From: Microbacteriaceae bacterium 3FA27C10
GTDB taxonomy: Bacteria; Actinomycetota; Actinomycetes; Actinomycetales; Microbacteriaceae
NCBI GenBank assembly: GCA_005502775.1
Contig: SCNI01000013.1
Coordinates: 1 to 64,000 of the forward strand
Direction: 5' to 3'
DNA length: 64,000 bases
Shown in pieces: positions 1-8,294 of this stretch. The notes below the pieces were generated by a model. The model saw only the letters and a program-made list of their open reading frames with translations, was not told where the DNA came from and searched no databases. Each line of letters opens with the position of its first letter. The first letter of the stretch is position 1. The position numbers were made by a program, and so were the translations under genes.

Positions 1-233
1 CCGGAGAGGGCGTCGGTGAAGAGTTCTCCGCTGGCGATGTAGACGGTGGGGGTGTTGGCGGGGAAGGTCGCGGCGGAGATGGCGGCGGAGGTGTCGTATC
101 GGTCGGCACCGGCCAGCCGGATCACCGTTCCCGGGGTGGTAGCACCTTCGGCGCTGATCGCCACGCCGGCGACCATCGTCGTGGCAAGAGCGACGGTCAG
201 AATGGTGCGGCGCAGCGCAGTGAGGCGTGGCAT
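1..233 (-). CDS. CWB2 repeat surface protein, N-terminal fragment (cut by window edge)
   Basis: The gene starts at ATG 233 and runs left out of the window, so only about 77 residues are visible. A basic N-terminus and hydrophobic core (MPRLTALRRTILTVALA) form a signal peptide. It is followed by IRLAGADRYDTSAAIS and a FTDALSG block, the signature of the cell-wall-binding repeat 2 family (Clostridial Cwp2/LytB-type repeats), which anchors secreted proteins to the wall. Two more CWB2 genes and a remnant lie at 1.9-8.0 kb on the same strand, so this is one member of a paralogous array. What follows the repeats lies outside the window. Confidence 0.85.
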   Translation of the reverse strand, partial: MPRLTALRRTILTVALATTMVAGVAISAEGATTPGTVIRLAGADRYDTSAAISAATFPANTPTVYIASGELFTDALS

Positions 234-386
234 GGTCTTCCCCCCGGAATGGGCGGCCGTTGCGTCGACCGCTCCCTCACGATCGTGGCAGATCACCCGG
301 GGTGAGGACTGCCCCCGGAATCGGGGGCACCCTGCCGATGTCAGCGGTCAGCGCATGTCCTGCCCGACGAGGTCGGGCCGCCCCGG

Positions 387-656
387 CTACGAGATCGGAG
401 GCACCGATGGCGGCGTGCCGTGCGTGCGGTCGAACTCGGCGACCTTGCGGCCCGACGACAGGATGCGCTCAGCCCCGAGCACGAGGATCACCGCGAGGAA
501 GACGGTCACGAGCCACGAGGCCACGTCGCTGCCGCTGCCCAGCACGAACAGGGCGATGCGCAGCGCGAGGCCGAGGCCGGCGAAGGCGATCATCACGATG
601 CCGACGACACGCTGCCGTCGGAGACTCTGGCGCTGCTGAAGGAGTGAAGGTTCCAC
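387..656 (-). CDS. Small two-segment membrane protein of unknown function
   Basis: An 89-aa protein read from GTG 656. A longer frame runs to 926, but its extra N-terminus is low-complexity and Pro/Gly/Arg/Cys-rich, so I took the GTG just before EPSLLQQRQSLRRQR. Two hydrophobic segments follow (about residues 18-37, VVGIVMIAFAGLGLALRIAL, and 45-61, VASWLVTVFLAVILVLG). A polar tail ends KVAEFDRTHGTPPSVPPIS. It is probably a small inner-membrane protein. I do not recognise a family, and nothing around it suggests a role. Confidence 0.55.
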   Translation of the reverse strand: MEPSLLQQRQSLRRQRVVGIVMIAFAGLGLALRIALFVLGSGSDVASWLVTVFLAVILVLGAERILSSGRKVAEFDRTHGTPPSVPPIS

Positions 657-728
657 GATGCTTCCAGTACACCCGAATGCGGCCGCGCACGCGAATCGAC
701 GGCTCGGCGCCGCGAACCGGGCCGCGGA

Positions 729-779
729 CATCAGGCCGCAGGAACCCGGCCGTGGCATCGGGCCGCAGGAACCCGGCCG
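729..779. repeat. Two-copy 27-bp-period tandem repeat
   Basis: Copies at 729-752 and 756-779 share 23 of 24 bases (catcRggccgcaggaacccg, then gccg), with a spacer of about 3 bp. On the minus strand this would encode a repeated RPGSCG(P/L)M unit, but no supported gene covers it. Confidence 0.6.
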
Positions 780-883
780 ACGGCATCCAGCCACCGCGCA
801 TCCGCCCCGGGGCAGTGCGGGCCGGGAAATCCCCACCCGCCGGCCCGCCACGCCCGGTTGATCGGATCGCTGTTCCAGACGTG

Positions 884-919
884 CGCCCACGCGCCTTCCG
901 GGGGAAAGGTGCGTGGGCG
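884..919 (-). terminator. Hairpin downstream of the 1039-1452 gene
   Basis: Arms 884-897 and 906-919 are complementary at 13 of 14 positions around an 8-nt loop. The hairpin lies about 120 nt downstream of the leftward gene ending at 1039 and could terminate it. There is no T-run on either side, so its efficiency is doubtful. Confidence 0.4.
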
Positions 920-1038
920 ACTCCACTCCCCATTGAGTGCATGGTCGCCCTCTTGCGGGTTCGGGCGAACGCTCCGATGCTACTCAGCCCCGTGCCCCAG
1001 GGGAAGAGCCGATGCGTGCAAAAGCAGGCAAACCGTGG

Positions 1039-1452
1039 TCAGGCGCTCTGCAGCGGAGCCTTCGACGCCTGCGAGACCAGGTTCGTCAGCACGAGCATGA
1101 TCGTCTCGGTGCTGGCCTGCGACGAGAGGTGCGCTGCGGCGTGCGGCCACCGCTCCGCGAGGCGCCCGGTCACCGGATGCGCCACATCGATGGCCACGAG
1201 CAGCCCGACCTCCGAGGCGATCGCGTCGATCTCCACGTCGTGGTTGTGGTCGGCGTCGGTCGAATCCACGAACACCACGGCGAGGTCGATGGCCGGATGC
1301 ACCGGCAGTGGTCCGTGCGAGCTCGACGAGCGCACGGCGACCTCGAACTCGGAGGGCCGCCGGTCGAGGGCGTTGACGAGCGCGGGCGCGGGATGCCGGC
1401 GGCGCGAGGCAGGCGGACGCCGGTCGATCAGGGCAACTCGTGCGCGCTTCAT
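1039..1452 (-). CDS. Conserved-looking hypothetical protein, 137 aa
   Basis: Read from ATG 1452 (MKRARVALIDRRPPASRRR). The alternative upstream start at 1512 adds only a basic, low-complexity stretch. The body alternates hydrophobic strands and helices (IDLAVVFVDSTDADHNHDVE, DAIASEVGLLVAIDVAHPV, TETIMLVLTNLVSQ). It looks like a small soluble alpha/beta fold with an acidic-His patch DSTDADHNHD. No signal peptide or membrane segment is visible and I do not recognise the family. The hairpin at 884-919 may end its transcript. Confidence 0.5.
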   Translation of the reverse strand: MKRARVALIDRRPPASRRRHPAPALVNALDRRPSEFEVAVRSSSSHGPLPVHPAIDLAVVFVDSTDADHNHDVEIDAIASEVGLLVAIDVAHPVTGRLAERWPHAAAHLSSQASTETIMLVLTNLVSQASKAPLQSA

Positions 1453-1653
1453 CCGTCGCTCCACTCGTGCGGTTCGGGGCGTCGTCAGCGCCCTCGAGAC
1501 CAGTGCCGGCAACCGCCGGTGAGGCGATCGTACCGACCGCTTCTTGGAGCAACATGTCAGGCGGGTTACGACTGCGAGAAATTCAGTCGTTCGTCTGGTG
1601 AAAGCTGCGGAGCTCTCGCTGGCGCGGCGCGCATCCGGCCCAGCGGAGCCGCC

Positions 1654-1926
1654 TCAGAGAATGACGCCGCGGCTCGCCGCGATCACGAGCAGAATCGCCG
1701 TGAGGGCGATGAGCCCGGTGACGCCGAACACCTTGAAGGCGAGGTTCGAGCGGAGTTTCTCGCCCTTCGAATACAGCTCCGGCCGGTAGAAACGACCCTT
1801 CGGATGCGACGGCCCGGCCTTCGGCTCGGCCGCACGAGCGGTCTGGATGCGCTCGACGTCGATGATGAACTCATCGCTGCCCGCACCCGCCGGGGTGGGG
1901 GAGACGGTTCGATCGTCGTTGGCCAT
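1654..1926 (-). CDS. Small single-pass membrane protein, 90 aa
   Basis: Starts at ATG 1926. The N-terminal 60 residues are polar and Pro/Ala/Lys-rich, with a short ordered patch DEFIIDVERIQ. The C-terminal third is one membrane helix (VTGLIALTAILLVIAAS) preceded by LRSNLAFKVFG. The layout suggests a cytoplasmic N-terminus and a C-terminal tail anchor. Unknown function. It lies downstream of the large CWB2 gene, separated by a small GTACCCC hairpin. Confidence 0.6.
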   Translation of the reverse strand: MANDDRTVSPTPAGAGSDEFIIDVERIQTARAAEPKAGPSHPKGRFYRPELYSKGEKLRSNLAFKVFGVTGLIALTAILLVIAASRGVIL

Positions 1927-1935
1927 GTCGCTACT

Positions 1936-1953
1936 GTACCCCGAAGGGGGTAC
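1936..1953 (-). terminator. Short hairpin after the 1222-aa CWB2 gene
   Basis: Perfect 7-bp stem gtacccc/ggggtac with a 4-nt gaag loop, 19 bases past the stop of the gene ending at 1972. No T-tract follows, so termination is inferred from its position only. Confidence 0.35.
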
Positions 1954-1971
1954 TTCGACCCAGACGGCTGT

Positions 1972-4900
1972 TCAGTCGGCTCTGTAGATCGGGTACGGGA
2001 TGTCGCCCGCGGGCGTGAAGAGCACCGGGAACCAGGGGAACGTGATCGATGCAGTGCCGACAGAGCAGCTGAACATCGACCAGGGCACCGTGTTGGTGGC
2101 GTCGACCACGGTGAAGTCGACCTGGGAGTACGCGAGATCCCACGCGTCTCCCACAGCCGTCTTGAGGGGCCCCATGCTCACGTCGTCGGGCATGTTAGGG
2201 GGAAAAGGGGAAGGCCCGAACTCGTCGATCAGATCTGTGGCCGAGATGTCGATCCCCGGTAAGCCGAATCGTCCCATCCAACTGTTGGTGATCGTCACCG
2301 ATGAGTTGAAGGGAGGTTTGCACGGCAAGGCGGCCCAGGCGTACTCCTCCTCGAAGCTGTCGCCGAACGAGGCGCTCTCGACCTCGACCGCCTTTCCGTT
2401 CCCCGTGAACAGCGAATCCGAGACGAACACGTCGTTCCATTGCCCCACGTAGATGCCCGTGGAGAGATTGCGGAAGACCACCCCGCTGATCGTCGCTTCG
2501 GCTCGTTTCTCTGTGGCCGGATCTCGGTCGTGGAAGGCGATTGCGACGGAACCGGAAGGCCCGCCGCCACCTTCGTAACCGAGGTTCGTATCGCCCTCGA
2601 TCGCGTCATCTTCCAGGGACGTGAAGATCACGGGATCGTCATCCGTGCCCTGCACATCGAGTGACGCGCCGGGCAACACCGACAGCGTCCCGTTCTTGAA
2701 AACGGTGCCGGGGTTGACGTGGAGGGTTCCGGCGACGGTCAGTTCATCGGTGAAGATGGCCCCCGTGTCGGAACCGATCGTCCATTCGGTGCCGGGTTGC
2801 ACGGTGGAGAAGGTGAACGAGACCAGGCGTGACTGGGCGTCGCCTACGAAACGGTTCGCGTCGGCGCCGGCAAGCGCCACGTCCGTGACGTCTGCTCTCT
2901 CGAGCATGAGAGCCGGGGTGGCAACAAGCGGCAGACCAGGACCCCACGAGTAGGGCCGGATGTTGAAGGAGTTGCGCACGATCTCCACGTCGCCCTCGAA
3001 GTCGCGCAAGAAGACGCGACCTCGCGAACTCGAATCTGCTATCCGAAGACGGGACCCCTCCGTGGAGACGCCTGTAGCGGTCAGGTTCGATGCCACCATG
3101 CTCACGCTCCAGTCCACTGTCGCGTGCTCGATGTCGATGGTGCTGTGGGGCCCGTAGAACTCGAAGAGAGGGAAGTCGGTGGAGACGTTGCTGGTCGGCT
3201 GATCTCGTAGCCCGTCGCTGTCTCCGCCGGCCGTGTCATCGAGGAAGCTCGTGAAGATCACCGGACGTGCTGCGGTTCCGTTCACGTCCACGGTGCCCCC
3301 GTCGAGGACCATGAACCGCGAATCCTTGAAGATGGTGCCGGGCTCCACGGTGAGGGTGCCGCTGACTGCGGTCTCGAGCGTGAAAAGCGCATTGCTGTCG
3401 GGCGAGAGCCTCCACTCGGTGCCCTCCGGCACGAAGCTCGATCCGCCTGCGACGAACACATTGGTTCTGCCGCTCCCGATGAACGTGTTCATATCGGGCC
3501 CGTCGAGGATGACGCCGTCCAATCGACCGGACGACACCTCCAGTGCCGGGGAGACGGTCTGATCTGGATCCGCCGGCACATCGAACACGGTCCGCTGGAT
3601 GGAGACGGTCGCCTCCCGTGCCGAGACGGTCATCTGCCCGCGAGTGACGGAGTCACTGATGGTGAGACTCGAACCCTGCTGAGCCTCGACTTCGTGCCAG
3701 TAGATAGCGTGGCCATGGTCGAAGGTGGCATGGCCCACCGTGACGACTGCAGGCGATGTGAGTTCTGCTGCCTCGATGAACGAATGACCACGCATTTCGG
3801 CGTCGGGGATCGGCACTGCGCCGGCGCCATCACTGTCGCCCGCGATGCCGTCGTCGTAGTAACTGGTGAAGCGAACCGGGTCGGCCGACGATCCCTCGAT
3901 CGACAGCGAACCTCCGAACACCTCGAAACGTCCTCCCTTGAAGATGCTCCCCTCCGCCACCGTGACATGGCCGCTCACGCCGATGTCTCCGGTGAAGACC
4001 GCCCCACCGTCCGAAGCGAGTGCATACGACTCGCCTTCGGGTACGGTCCCGCCCAGGCTCACCACGCGTGCGGCACCGATCCCGGCGAAGGAGTTGCGGG
4101 AGGTCCCCGTGAACGAGATCCCGGTCAGGTCCGTGTCCCACACCGACAGGGGCTGAGCGATTCCACCGAACGAACTGCTTCGCACGTCGACGTCACTGCA
4201 CCGTTGTGAGATCAACCGAGATCGATCGAAAGTGGTGGACACCGCTGACAACGAGACGCAGCTGCTGAGTTCGAGGTCTAGACCACGCACGGTTGCTCCG
4301 TCAAGGCGCACAGTGCCGCTCCCGGTGAGCTGAGCACGCCCGTTCCCGGCAGTACGGATGACCGCACCGTCACTCCCGCGTGCAGTGACGAGGTTGCCCA
4401 TGACCCCGATCCCACTGCCAGCGGGAATGATCACGTCTGCATTGCCGGTGAGAGTGACGGTGGCACCCTCCGCTACTGTGACGTCGCAGGCGAGAGTGAC
4501 CTTCGACGCCCAAGTCTCGTCGCGCGAGATCGTGCCACAGGTCGTCGGCGTCGGCGCGGGGGTAGGCGTAGGGGTGGCCGTTGGCTTCGGTGTGGATGTC
4601 GCCGTCGGGCTCGGTGTGGGCGTCGGTGGCACAGTGGGTGGGACCACGAAGCGCGCGAGCTGCCCCTCCACCCCTGTCGAGACACTGTTCGGGCCTCCCA
4701 GAATCACGATCCGCCTCGGATTGAGTCGTTCGAGCTCGGCGATGATCGGTGCCGGGATGCTCGTCCCCGGCACCAGCAAGACAGGTCCCCTGGTGATGCC
4801 GGCCACCGGTGCCCCGGAGAGCGCATCGGCGAATGTCGCGCCCGTCGCAATGTAAGCCACCGGCACACCCTCGGCGAACGTGCTGCGGGAGATGAGCGCG

Positions 4901-5640
4901 GAGACGTCGTAGCGATCCGCGCCGGAGATTCTGCTCACCGCACCCTCGGTGTAGGGGTCGAGGGAGGCTTCGACTGAGGTCGAGACGCTATTCGGGCCGC
5001 CCAGGATGACGATCCGACCCGGATTCAACCGGTCGAGCTCTGCGGCGATGGATGCCGGAATCAGGGTGCCCGGCACCAGCAGCACCGGCCCACGCGAGAT
5101 TGCCGCCGCCGGCGCCCCCGAGAGCGCATCCGTGAAAGTGGCTCCGGTCGCCAGATAAGCCACAGCCACACCGCTCTCAAAAGAGCGTCTGGATATCTCC
5201 GCGGACACCTCGTAACGATCCGCTCCCGCAATCCGCTCGACCGATCCGCTGGTCAATCGCCGCAACTCGGCTTCAACATCCGTCGAGACACTGTTCGCCC
5301 CGCCGAGAATGACGATGCGCTGAGGCGTCAGCCGTTTCAGTTCGGTGAGGATCGCGTCGGGCACCCGATCCTTCGTGACCAGCAGCACCGGACCCCCGTC
5401 AGCTCCCGCCGCCGGTGCACCCGAGAGCGCGTCGGCAAAGGTTGCACCGGTCGCGATATACGCCACGGCGACATTCGGCGTGAAGTTCTTTGCCGAGATC
5501 AGTGCCGAGACCTCGTATCGATCCGCTCCGGCCAGCCGTAGCACGGGCGACTCCGCGGCCTGAGAGGGGAGGAACGCAAAAAGAGTAGACAGCGCGAGCC
5601 CCACTGCGGCCGCGAAGACCGCCAGCAGACGACGAGACAC
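1972..5640 (-). CDS. Secreted CWB2 protein with a Pro/Thr linker and a C-terminal beta-helix-like repeat region
   Basis: A 1222-aa protein. GTG 5640 is chosen over the in-frame start at 5760 because a good Shine-Dalgarno (ccaggaga) sits 6-8 nt upstream and a signal peptide follows at once (VSRRLLAVFAAAVGLAL). Three CWB2 repeats fill about residues 30-330, each opening with LAGADRYEVSALIS-type blocks, then ATFADALSGAPAA and GGANSVST. A Pro/Thr linker covers about 333-370. The remaining 850 residues look like a parallel beta-helix. They carry three widely spaced modules beginning near residues 558, 762 and 973, each with (V/P)G(S/T)(I/V)FK, then P(V/I)xFTSxxDD and GD(S/T). CWB2 repeats bind the wall non-covalently, so the beta-helix is probably displayed outside and may bind or cut a glycan. 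No catalytic motif is evident. Confidence 0.85.
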   Translation of the reverse strand: MSRRLLAVFAAAVGLALSTLFAFLPSQAAESPVLRLAGADRYEVSALISAKNFTPNVAVAYIATGATFADALSGAPAAGADGGPVLLVTKDRVPDAILTELKRLTPQRIVILGGANSVSTDVEAELRRLTSGSVERIAGADRYEVSAEISRRSFESGVAVAYLATGATFTDALSGAPAAAISRGPVLLVPGTLIPASIAAELDRLNPGRIVILGGPNSVSTSVEASLDPYTEGAVSRISGADRYDVSALISRSTFAEGVPVAYIATGATFADALSGAPVAGITRGPVLLVPGTSIPAPIIAELERLNPRRIVILGGPNSVSTGVEGQLARFVVPPTVPPTPTPSPTATSTPKPTATPTPTPAPTPTTCGTISRDETWASKVTLACDVTVAEGATVTLTGNADVIIPAGSGIGVMGNLVTARGSDGAVIRTAGNGRAQLTGSGTVRLDGATVRGLDLELSSCVSLSAVSTTFDRSRLISQRCSDVDVRSSSFGGIAQPLSVWDTDLTGISFTGTSRNSFAGIGAARVVSLGGTVPEGESYALASDGGAVFTGDIGVSGHVTVAEGSIFKGGRFEVFGGSLSIEGSSADPVRFTSYYDDGIAGDSDGAGAVPIPDAEMRGHSFIEAAELTSPAVVTVGHATFDHGHAIYWHEVEAQQGSSLTISDSVTRGQMTVSAREATVSIQRTVFDVPADPDQTVSPALEVSSGRLDGVILDGPDMNTFIGSGRTNVFVAGGSSFVPEGTEWRLSPDSNALFTLETAVSGTLTVEPGTIFKDSRFMVLDGGTVDVNGTAARPVIFTSFLDDTAGGDSDGLRDQPTSNVSTDFPLFEFYGPHSTIDIEHATVDWSVSMVASNLTATGVSTEGSRLRIADSSSRGRVFLRDFEGDVEIVRNSFNIRPYSWGPGLPLVATPALMLERADVTDVALAGADANRFVGDAQSRLVSFTFSTVQPGTEWTIGSDTGAIFTDELTVAGTLHVNPGTVFKNGTLSVLPGASLDVQGTDDDPVIFTSLEDDAIEGDTNLGYEGGGGPSGSVAIAFHDRDPATEKRAEATISGVVFRNLSTGIYVGQWNDVFVSDSLFTGNGKAVEVESASFGDSFEEEYAWAALPCKPPFNSSVTITNSWMGRFGLPGIDISATDLIDEFGPSPFPPNMPDDVSMGPLKTAVGDAWDLAYSQVDFTVVDATNTVPWSMFSCSVGTASITFPWFPVLFTPAGDIPYPIYRAD

Positions 5641-5766
5641 GTGATTCTCCTGGGAGGTGTGTGAGTGTCGCAGCACGGACGAAGCGGATCTCCGCCCTTC
5701 CCCTGCGCTTCGAGCCGAGTGTGGCGACTCGGCCGCGGCCGAACGTGCGAGTCGAGGCATCCTGGG

Positions 5767-7278
5767 CTAGGAAGCGCAGGCGGTGAGTGACTCCACCGTG
5801 GTGGTGAGCGTCGCCGTGCCGCCGAGGAGTGTGACGTGCGTCACGCCCTGCGCGTTCATCGCGGAGAGGGTCGCCTGCGGCACGCAGCTGCTGTTCACCA
5901 CATAGAGCGGGGCGCCGATCGCGCCCGCCCAGGCGGAGCCCGCCAGTGCATCCGGGAACTTCAGGCCGGTCGCGAGGAACGCCCGGCCGGCACTCGGGAA
6001 CGCCCGGTTGTTGATGTTGGCCGAAGCGGCGAAGCGGTCGGCGCCGCCGTCGCGCACCACCGAGGTGATGCCGGCGACAGAGGCGAGGGAGGCCTCGACG
6101 CCCGGGCTGACCGAGTTCGGGCCGCCGGCGATCACGACGTTCTTCACGCCGAGGGTCGTGAGGGTGGCGATCGTGGACGCGTCGAGGCTGCTGGCCCCGC
6201 CGTTCACGAGCACCACGGGGCCGTAGGAGTTGGCGGCGGCCGCGCCGGCGCTCAGGGCGTCGGGGAAGTTCGCGCCGGTGGCCACGTAGGCGGTCTCGGT
6301 GTGGCTGCCGAAGGCGTACTCGCTCAGCTTGCGTGAGACCTCGAAGCGGTCGGCGCCGTCGATGCGCTCGGTGTTCGACTGGATGCTCTTCAGCTGGTCG
6401 AAGACGGCGCCCGATACGGAGTTGGCGCCGCCGACCACCACGATGCGACCCGGCTGCAGCCGTTCGATCTCGGTGCGCACGCTGCCCGGGAGTGCATCGG
6501 AGGGGGTGAGCAGCAGGGGCGCGTTGAACCGCGCAGCGGCCGGCCCGGCGGAGAGGGCGTCGGGGTAGTTCGCGCCGGTGGCGACGAACACGGTGAAGGC
6601 GCCGCTCGGGTAGGCGCGCTCGGAGATGTTCACGGCCACCTCGAAGCGGTCGGCACCGGCCACGCGGTCGGGCCCGGCGGGCGGGGTGAGCACGGCCGAG
6701 GCGAAGAGGTCGTCACCGCCCCCGCATCCGACGGGCCCGGATGACGGGTCGCATCCGGTGCTCGTGTAGAGAGCGATGACGAGCGGGTCGGCCCGGTTGA
6801 TGGTGTAGCTGTGCGTGAAATGGCCGGTCTGCTTGGTCGCCGAGGTGGCATCGAGGCCGAGGGCGGGTTCGTCGTAGAGCAGGGGCGGGCCGCCGATGAC
6901 GGGAGCCGGCCGAACCGGCGTCGAGGCGTTGCCGTAGTCGACCAGCAGAGTCACCAGCCCGCCGTAGAACAGGTTCGGAATGGTCGGGCTCGGCACGGAG
7001 GCGTAGTCGAAGTCGACCGTGAACCCCTCGCCCGTCGCGGTGATCGCGAGGTTCCGCACTTCGGGCCCGTTCCAGTCGCGCGGCCCCAGCGTCGGGGGAG
7101 TGGCGTACCGGATCGCCAGCGGCCCGTTCGAGTCCGCGAGCTGTGGCGCGGCGGCGGTCGCGGCGCCGGCACCGGCGACACCAGTGACACCGGCAGCCGA
7201 GGCCGAGGCCGGCGCGACCAGCGCGAGGGCGATCACGGCGACGGCCGAAGCGGCGACGGATGCGGTGGTTCTGAACAC
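5767..7278 (-). CDS. Secreted CWB2 protein with a unique N-terminal domain
   Basis: A 503-aa protein. GTG 7278 is preferred to GTG 7305 because gagagga lies 7-9 nt upstream and the signal peptide then starts correctly (VFRTTASVAASAVAVIALAL). Residues about 45-200 form a beta-rich domain I do not recognise; it contains a Cys pair (STGCDPSSGPVGCGGG). From about residue 205 there are three CWB2 repeats (VAGADRFEVAVNI; ERIDGADRFEVSRKLSEYAF; RDGGADRFAASANINNRAF), with FPDALSAG and GGANSVS motifs. The last repeat ends in a Cys-containing tail (TACAS). It lies 126 bp upstream of the larger CWB2 gene on the same strand and may be co-transcribed with it. Wall-bound surface protein; ligand unknown. Confidence 0.85.
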   Translation of the reverse strand: MFRTTASVAASAVAVIALALVAPASASAAGVTGVAGAGAATAAAPQLADSNGPLAIRYATPPTLGPRDWNGPEVRNLAITATGEGFTVDFDYASVPSPTIPNLFYGGLVTLLVDYGNASTPVRPAPVIGGPPLLYDEPALGLDATSATKQTGHFTHSYTINRADPLVIALYTSTGCDPSSGPVGCGGGDDLFASAVLTPPAGPDRVAGADRFEVAVNISERAYPSGAFTVFVATGANYPDALSAGPAAARFNAPLLLTPSDALPGSVRTEIERLQPGRIVVVGGANSVSGAVFDQLKSIQSNTERIDGADRFEVSRKLSEYAFGSHTETAYVATGANFPDALSAGAAAANSYGPVVLVNGGASSLDASTIATLTTLGVKNVVIAGGPNSVSPGVEASLASVAGITSVVRDGGADRFAASANINNRAFPSAGRAFLATGLKFPDALAGSAWAGAIGAPLYVVNSSCVPQATLSAMNAQGVTHVTLLGGTATLTTTVESLTACAS

Positions 7279-7420
7279 AGACGGGTTCCTCTCGAGGAGC
7301 GACACGGGCCGCTCTCACGCTATCGACCGCATCCGCCGGCCTGCTGCCCACACTTTCAGGGGCACCTCGGGGGAACGTGCCGCTTGGCGTGTCCGCCTCG
7401 CATGCGCTAATACTGGATAT

Positions 7421-7436
7421 TCGAACATATGTTCGA
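7421..7436. promoter_or_regulatory. SOS box (LexA operator), perfect palindrome
   Basis: tcgaacatatgttcga is a perfect 16-bp palindrome containing CGAAC-N4-GTTCG, the LexA site known for Bacillus and actinobacteria. It is centred about 55 bp upstream of ATG 7484 and lies in the divergent gap with the CWB2 gene at 7278. The short distance favours the rightward gene as its target. Confidence 0.9.
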
Positions 7437-7483
7437 TTCGATGTCCGAGCGGGGATGTCCGAGCGGGAGAAAGCGGGAGTCCG

Positions 7484-7747
7484 ATGAATCAGGCAGTCCA
7501 GACTGACGAGATCACCCTGTGGCAAGACCGCACCGGCATCCCGCTGCGCATGATCTGGCGCGGTCGCCGCTGGCGCGTCTCCGACACGCCCACCGAGCCC
7601 GAGGGCTTCTACTGGACCACGCATCTCCCGCCGATGCAGTCGTGGCGATTTCAGGCCACCGCCGACGACGGAGGCTGCCTCGTATTCGACGTCGTCGAGC
7701 GGGCGGGCACCTGGCACGTCGTGCACACCTACGGCGACTCCGACTGA
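7484..7747 (+). CDS. Small SOS-controlled protein, DUF6504-like
   Basis: An 87-aa protein from ATG 7484. The sequence is compact and Trp-rich (ITLWQDRTGIPLRMIWRGRR, then WRVSDTPTEPEGFYW). As I recall, DUF6504 proteins have this make-up and are usually found beside the actinobacterial mutasome genes imuB and dnaE2; no such gene lies in this window. No membrane segment or signal peptide is visible, so it should be cytoplasmic. The perfect LexA box 48 bp upstream indicates induction by DNA damage. The family assignment is from memory. The SOS control rests on the sequence. Confidence 0.7.
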   Translation: MNQAVQTDEITLWQDRTGIPLRMIWRGRRWRVSDTPTEPEGFYWTTHLPPMQSWRFQATADDGGCLVFDVVERAGTWHVVHTYGDSD

Positions 7748-7766
7748 GCACCTCGGCGGTGGGCGG

Positions 7767-8045
7767 CTACGAGGCGCAGGGCTTCAAGGCCGCCATGTCC
7801 GGTGTCAACGACGCGGGCCCGCCCAACAGCGTGACCCAGGGCACGTTCTCGGCCGCGATGGAGTCGAGCACGCCGTGCGGCACGCAATCGCTCGGCACGA
7901 CGTAGAGCGGGGCTCCGACGCGGCCTGCGAATGCTCCGCCGGCCAGCGCGTCGGGGAACGTGTAGCCGTTGGCGAGGAACACCCGTCGGGCCGCACCCGC
8001 CGCTCGCGGAGTCGCGGGAGCGCTGTCTGCAGGGATGGCGGTGGT
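7767..8045 (-). pseudogene. Decayed CWB2 gene, C-terminal remnant
   Basis: The frame carries VFLANGYTFPDALAGGAFAG, then VGAPLYVV, a Cys-containing loop, VTLLGGPASLTPD and the tail KPCAS. This matches the last CWB2 repeat of the 503-aa neighbour almost block for block. Only about 70 residues of the repeat survive. No signal peptide or earlier repeat precedes it, only a short Ala/Pro/Arg stretch back to an in-frame TGA at 8046-8048. It is best read as the 3' end of a deleted paralogue. A translated mini-protein from GTG 7982 is possible but would lack secretion signals. Confidence 0.75.
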
Positions 8046-8294
8046 TCAGCCCCCCAGGTACCGCCGCAAGATGATCTCGTGCGTCTGGAATCGCCACCGC
8101 ACGCGCACCATCGTGATGCCCTGGTCGCGCATCTCCTGCGCGGTCTCCTCGGTGAGGTTGATCTTCGAACCGACGGGCTGCCATCCGCCAGCACCGGCAT
8201 AGACGCCGGTGATCTGAGGTGTGGCGGTGGCCTTCCCGAACTTGTGTTGCGCGTAGTTGGAAACAGCATTGGATGGCACGAGTGGCTCCGGCAT
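8046..8294 (-). CDS. Hypothetical protein, 82 aa, possibly a fragment
   Basis: ATG 8294 to TGA 8046. An in-frame TAG lies 9 codons upstream of the ATG, so it cannot extend far. The C-terminal half reads like real protein (INLTEETAQEMRDQGITMVR, then VRWRFQTHEIILRRYL). There is no clear Shine-Dalgarno. Its stop is in frame with, and directly followed by, the CWB2 remnant, so the two may be pieces of one broken gene. A large inverted repeat at 8314-8356 sits just upstream. Family not recognised. Confidence 0.35.
   Translation of the reverse strand: MPEPLVPSNAVSNYAQHKFGKATATPQITGVYAGAGGWQPVGSKINLTEETAQEMRDQGITMVRVRWRFQTHEIILRRYLGG

Larger units (their letters stand above)
657..1038. other. Intergenic region with a tandem repeat and a hairpin
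   Basis: About 380 bases without a convincing gene. Frames crossing it are low-complexity and lack start sites. It holds the 27-bp tandem repeat at 729-779 and the long hairpin at 884-919, both listed separately. Otherwise I see nothing. Confidence 0.5.
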
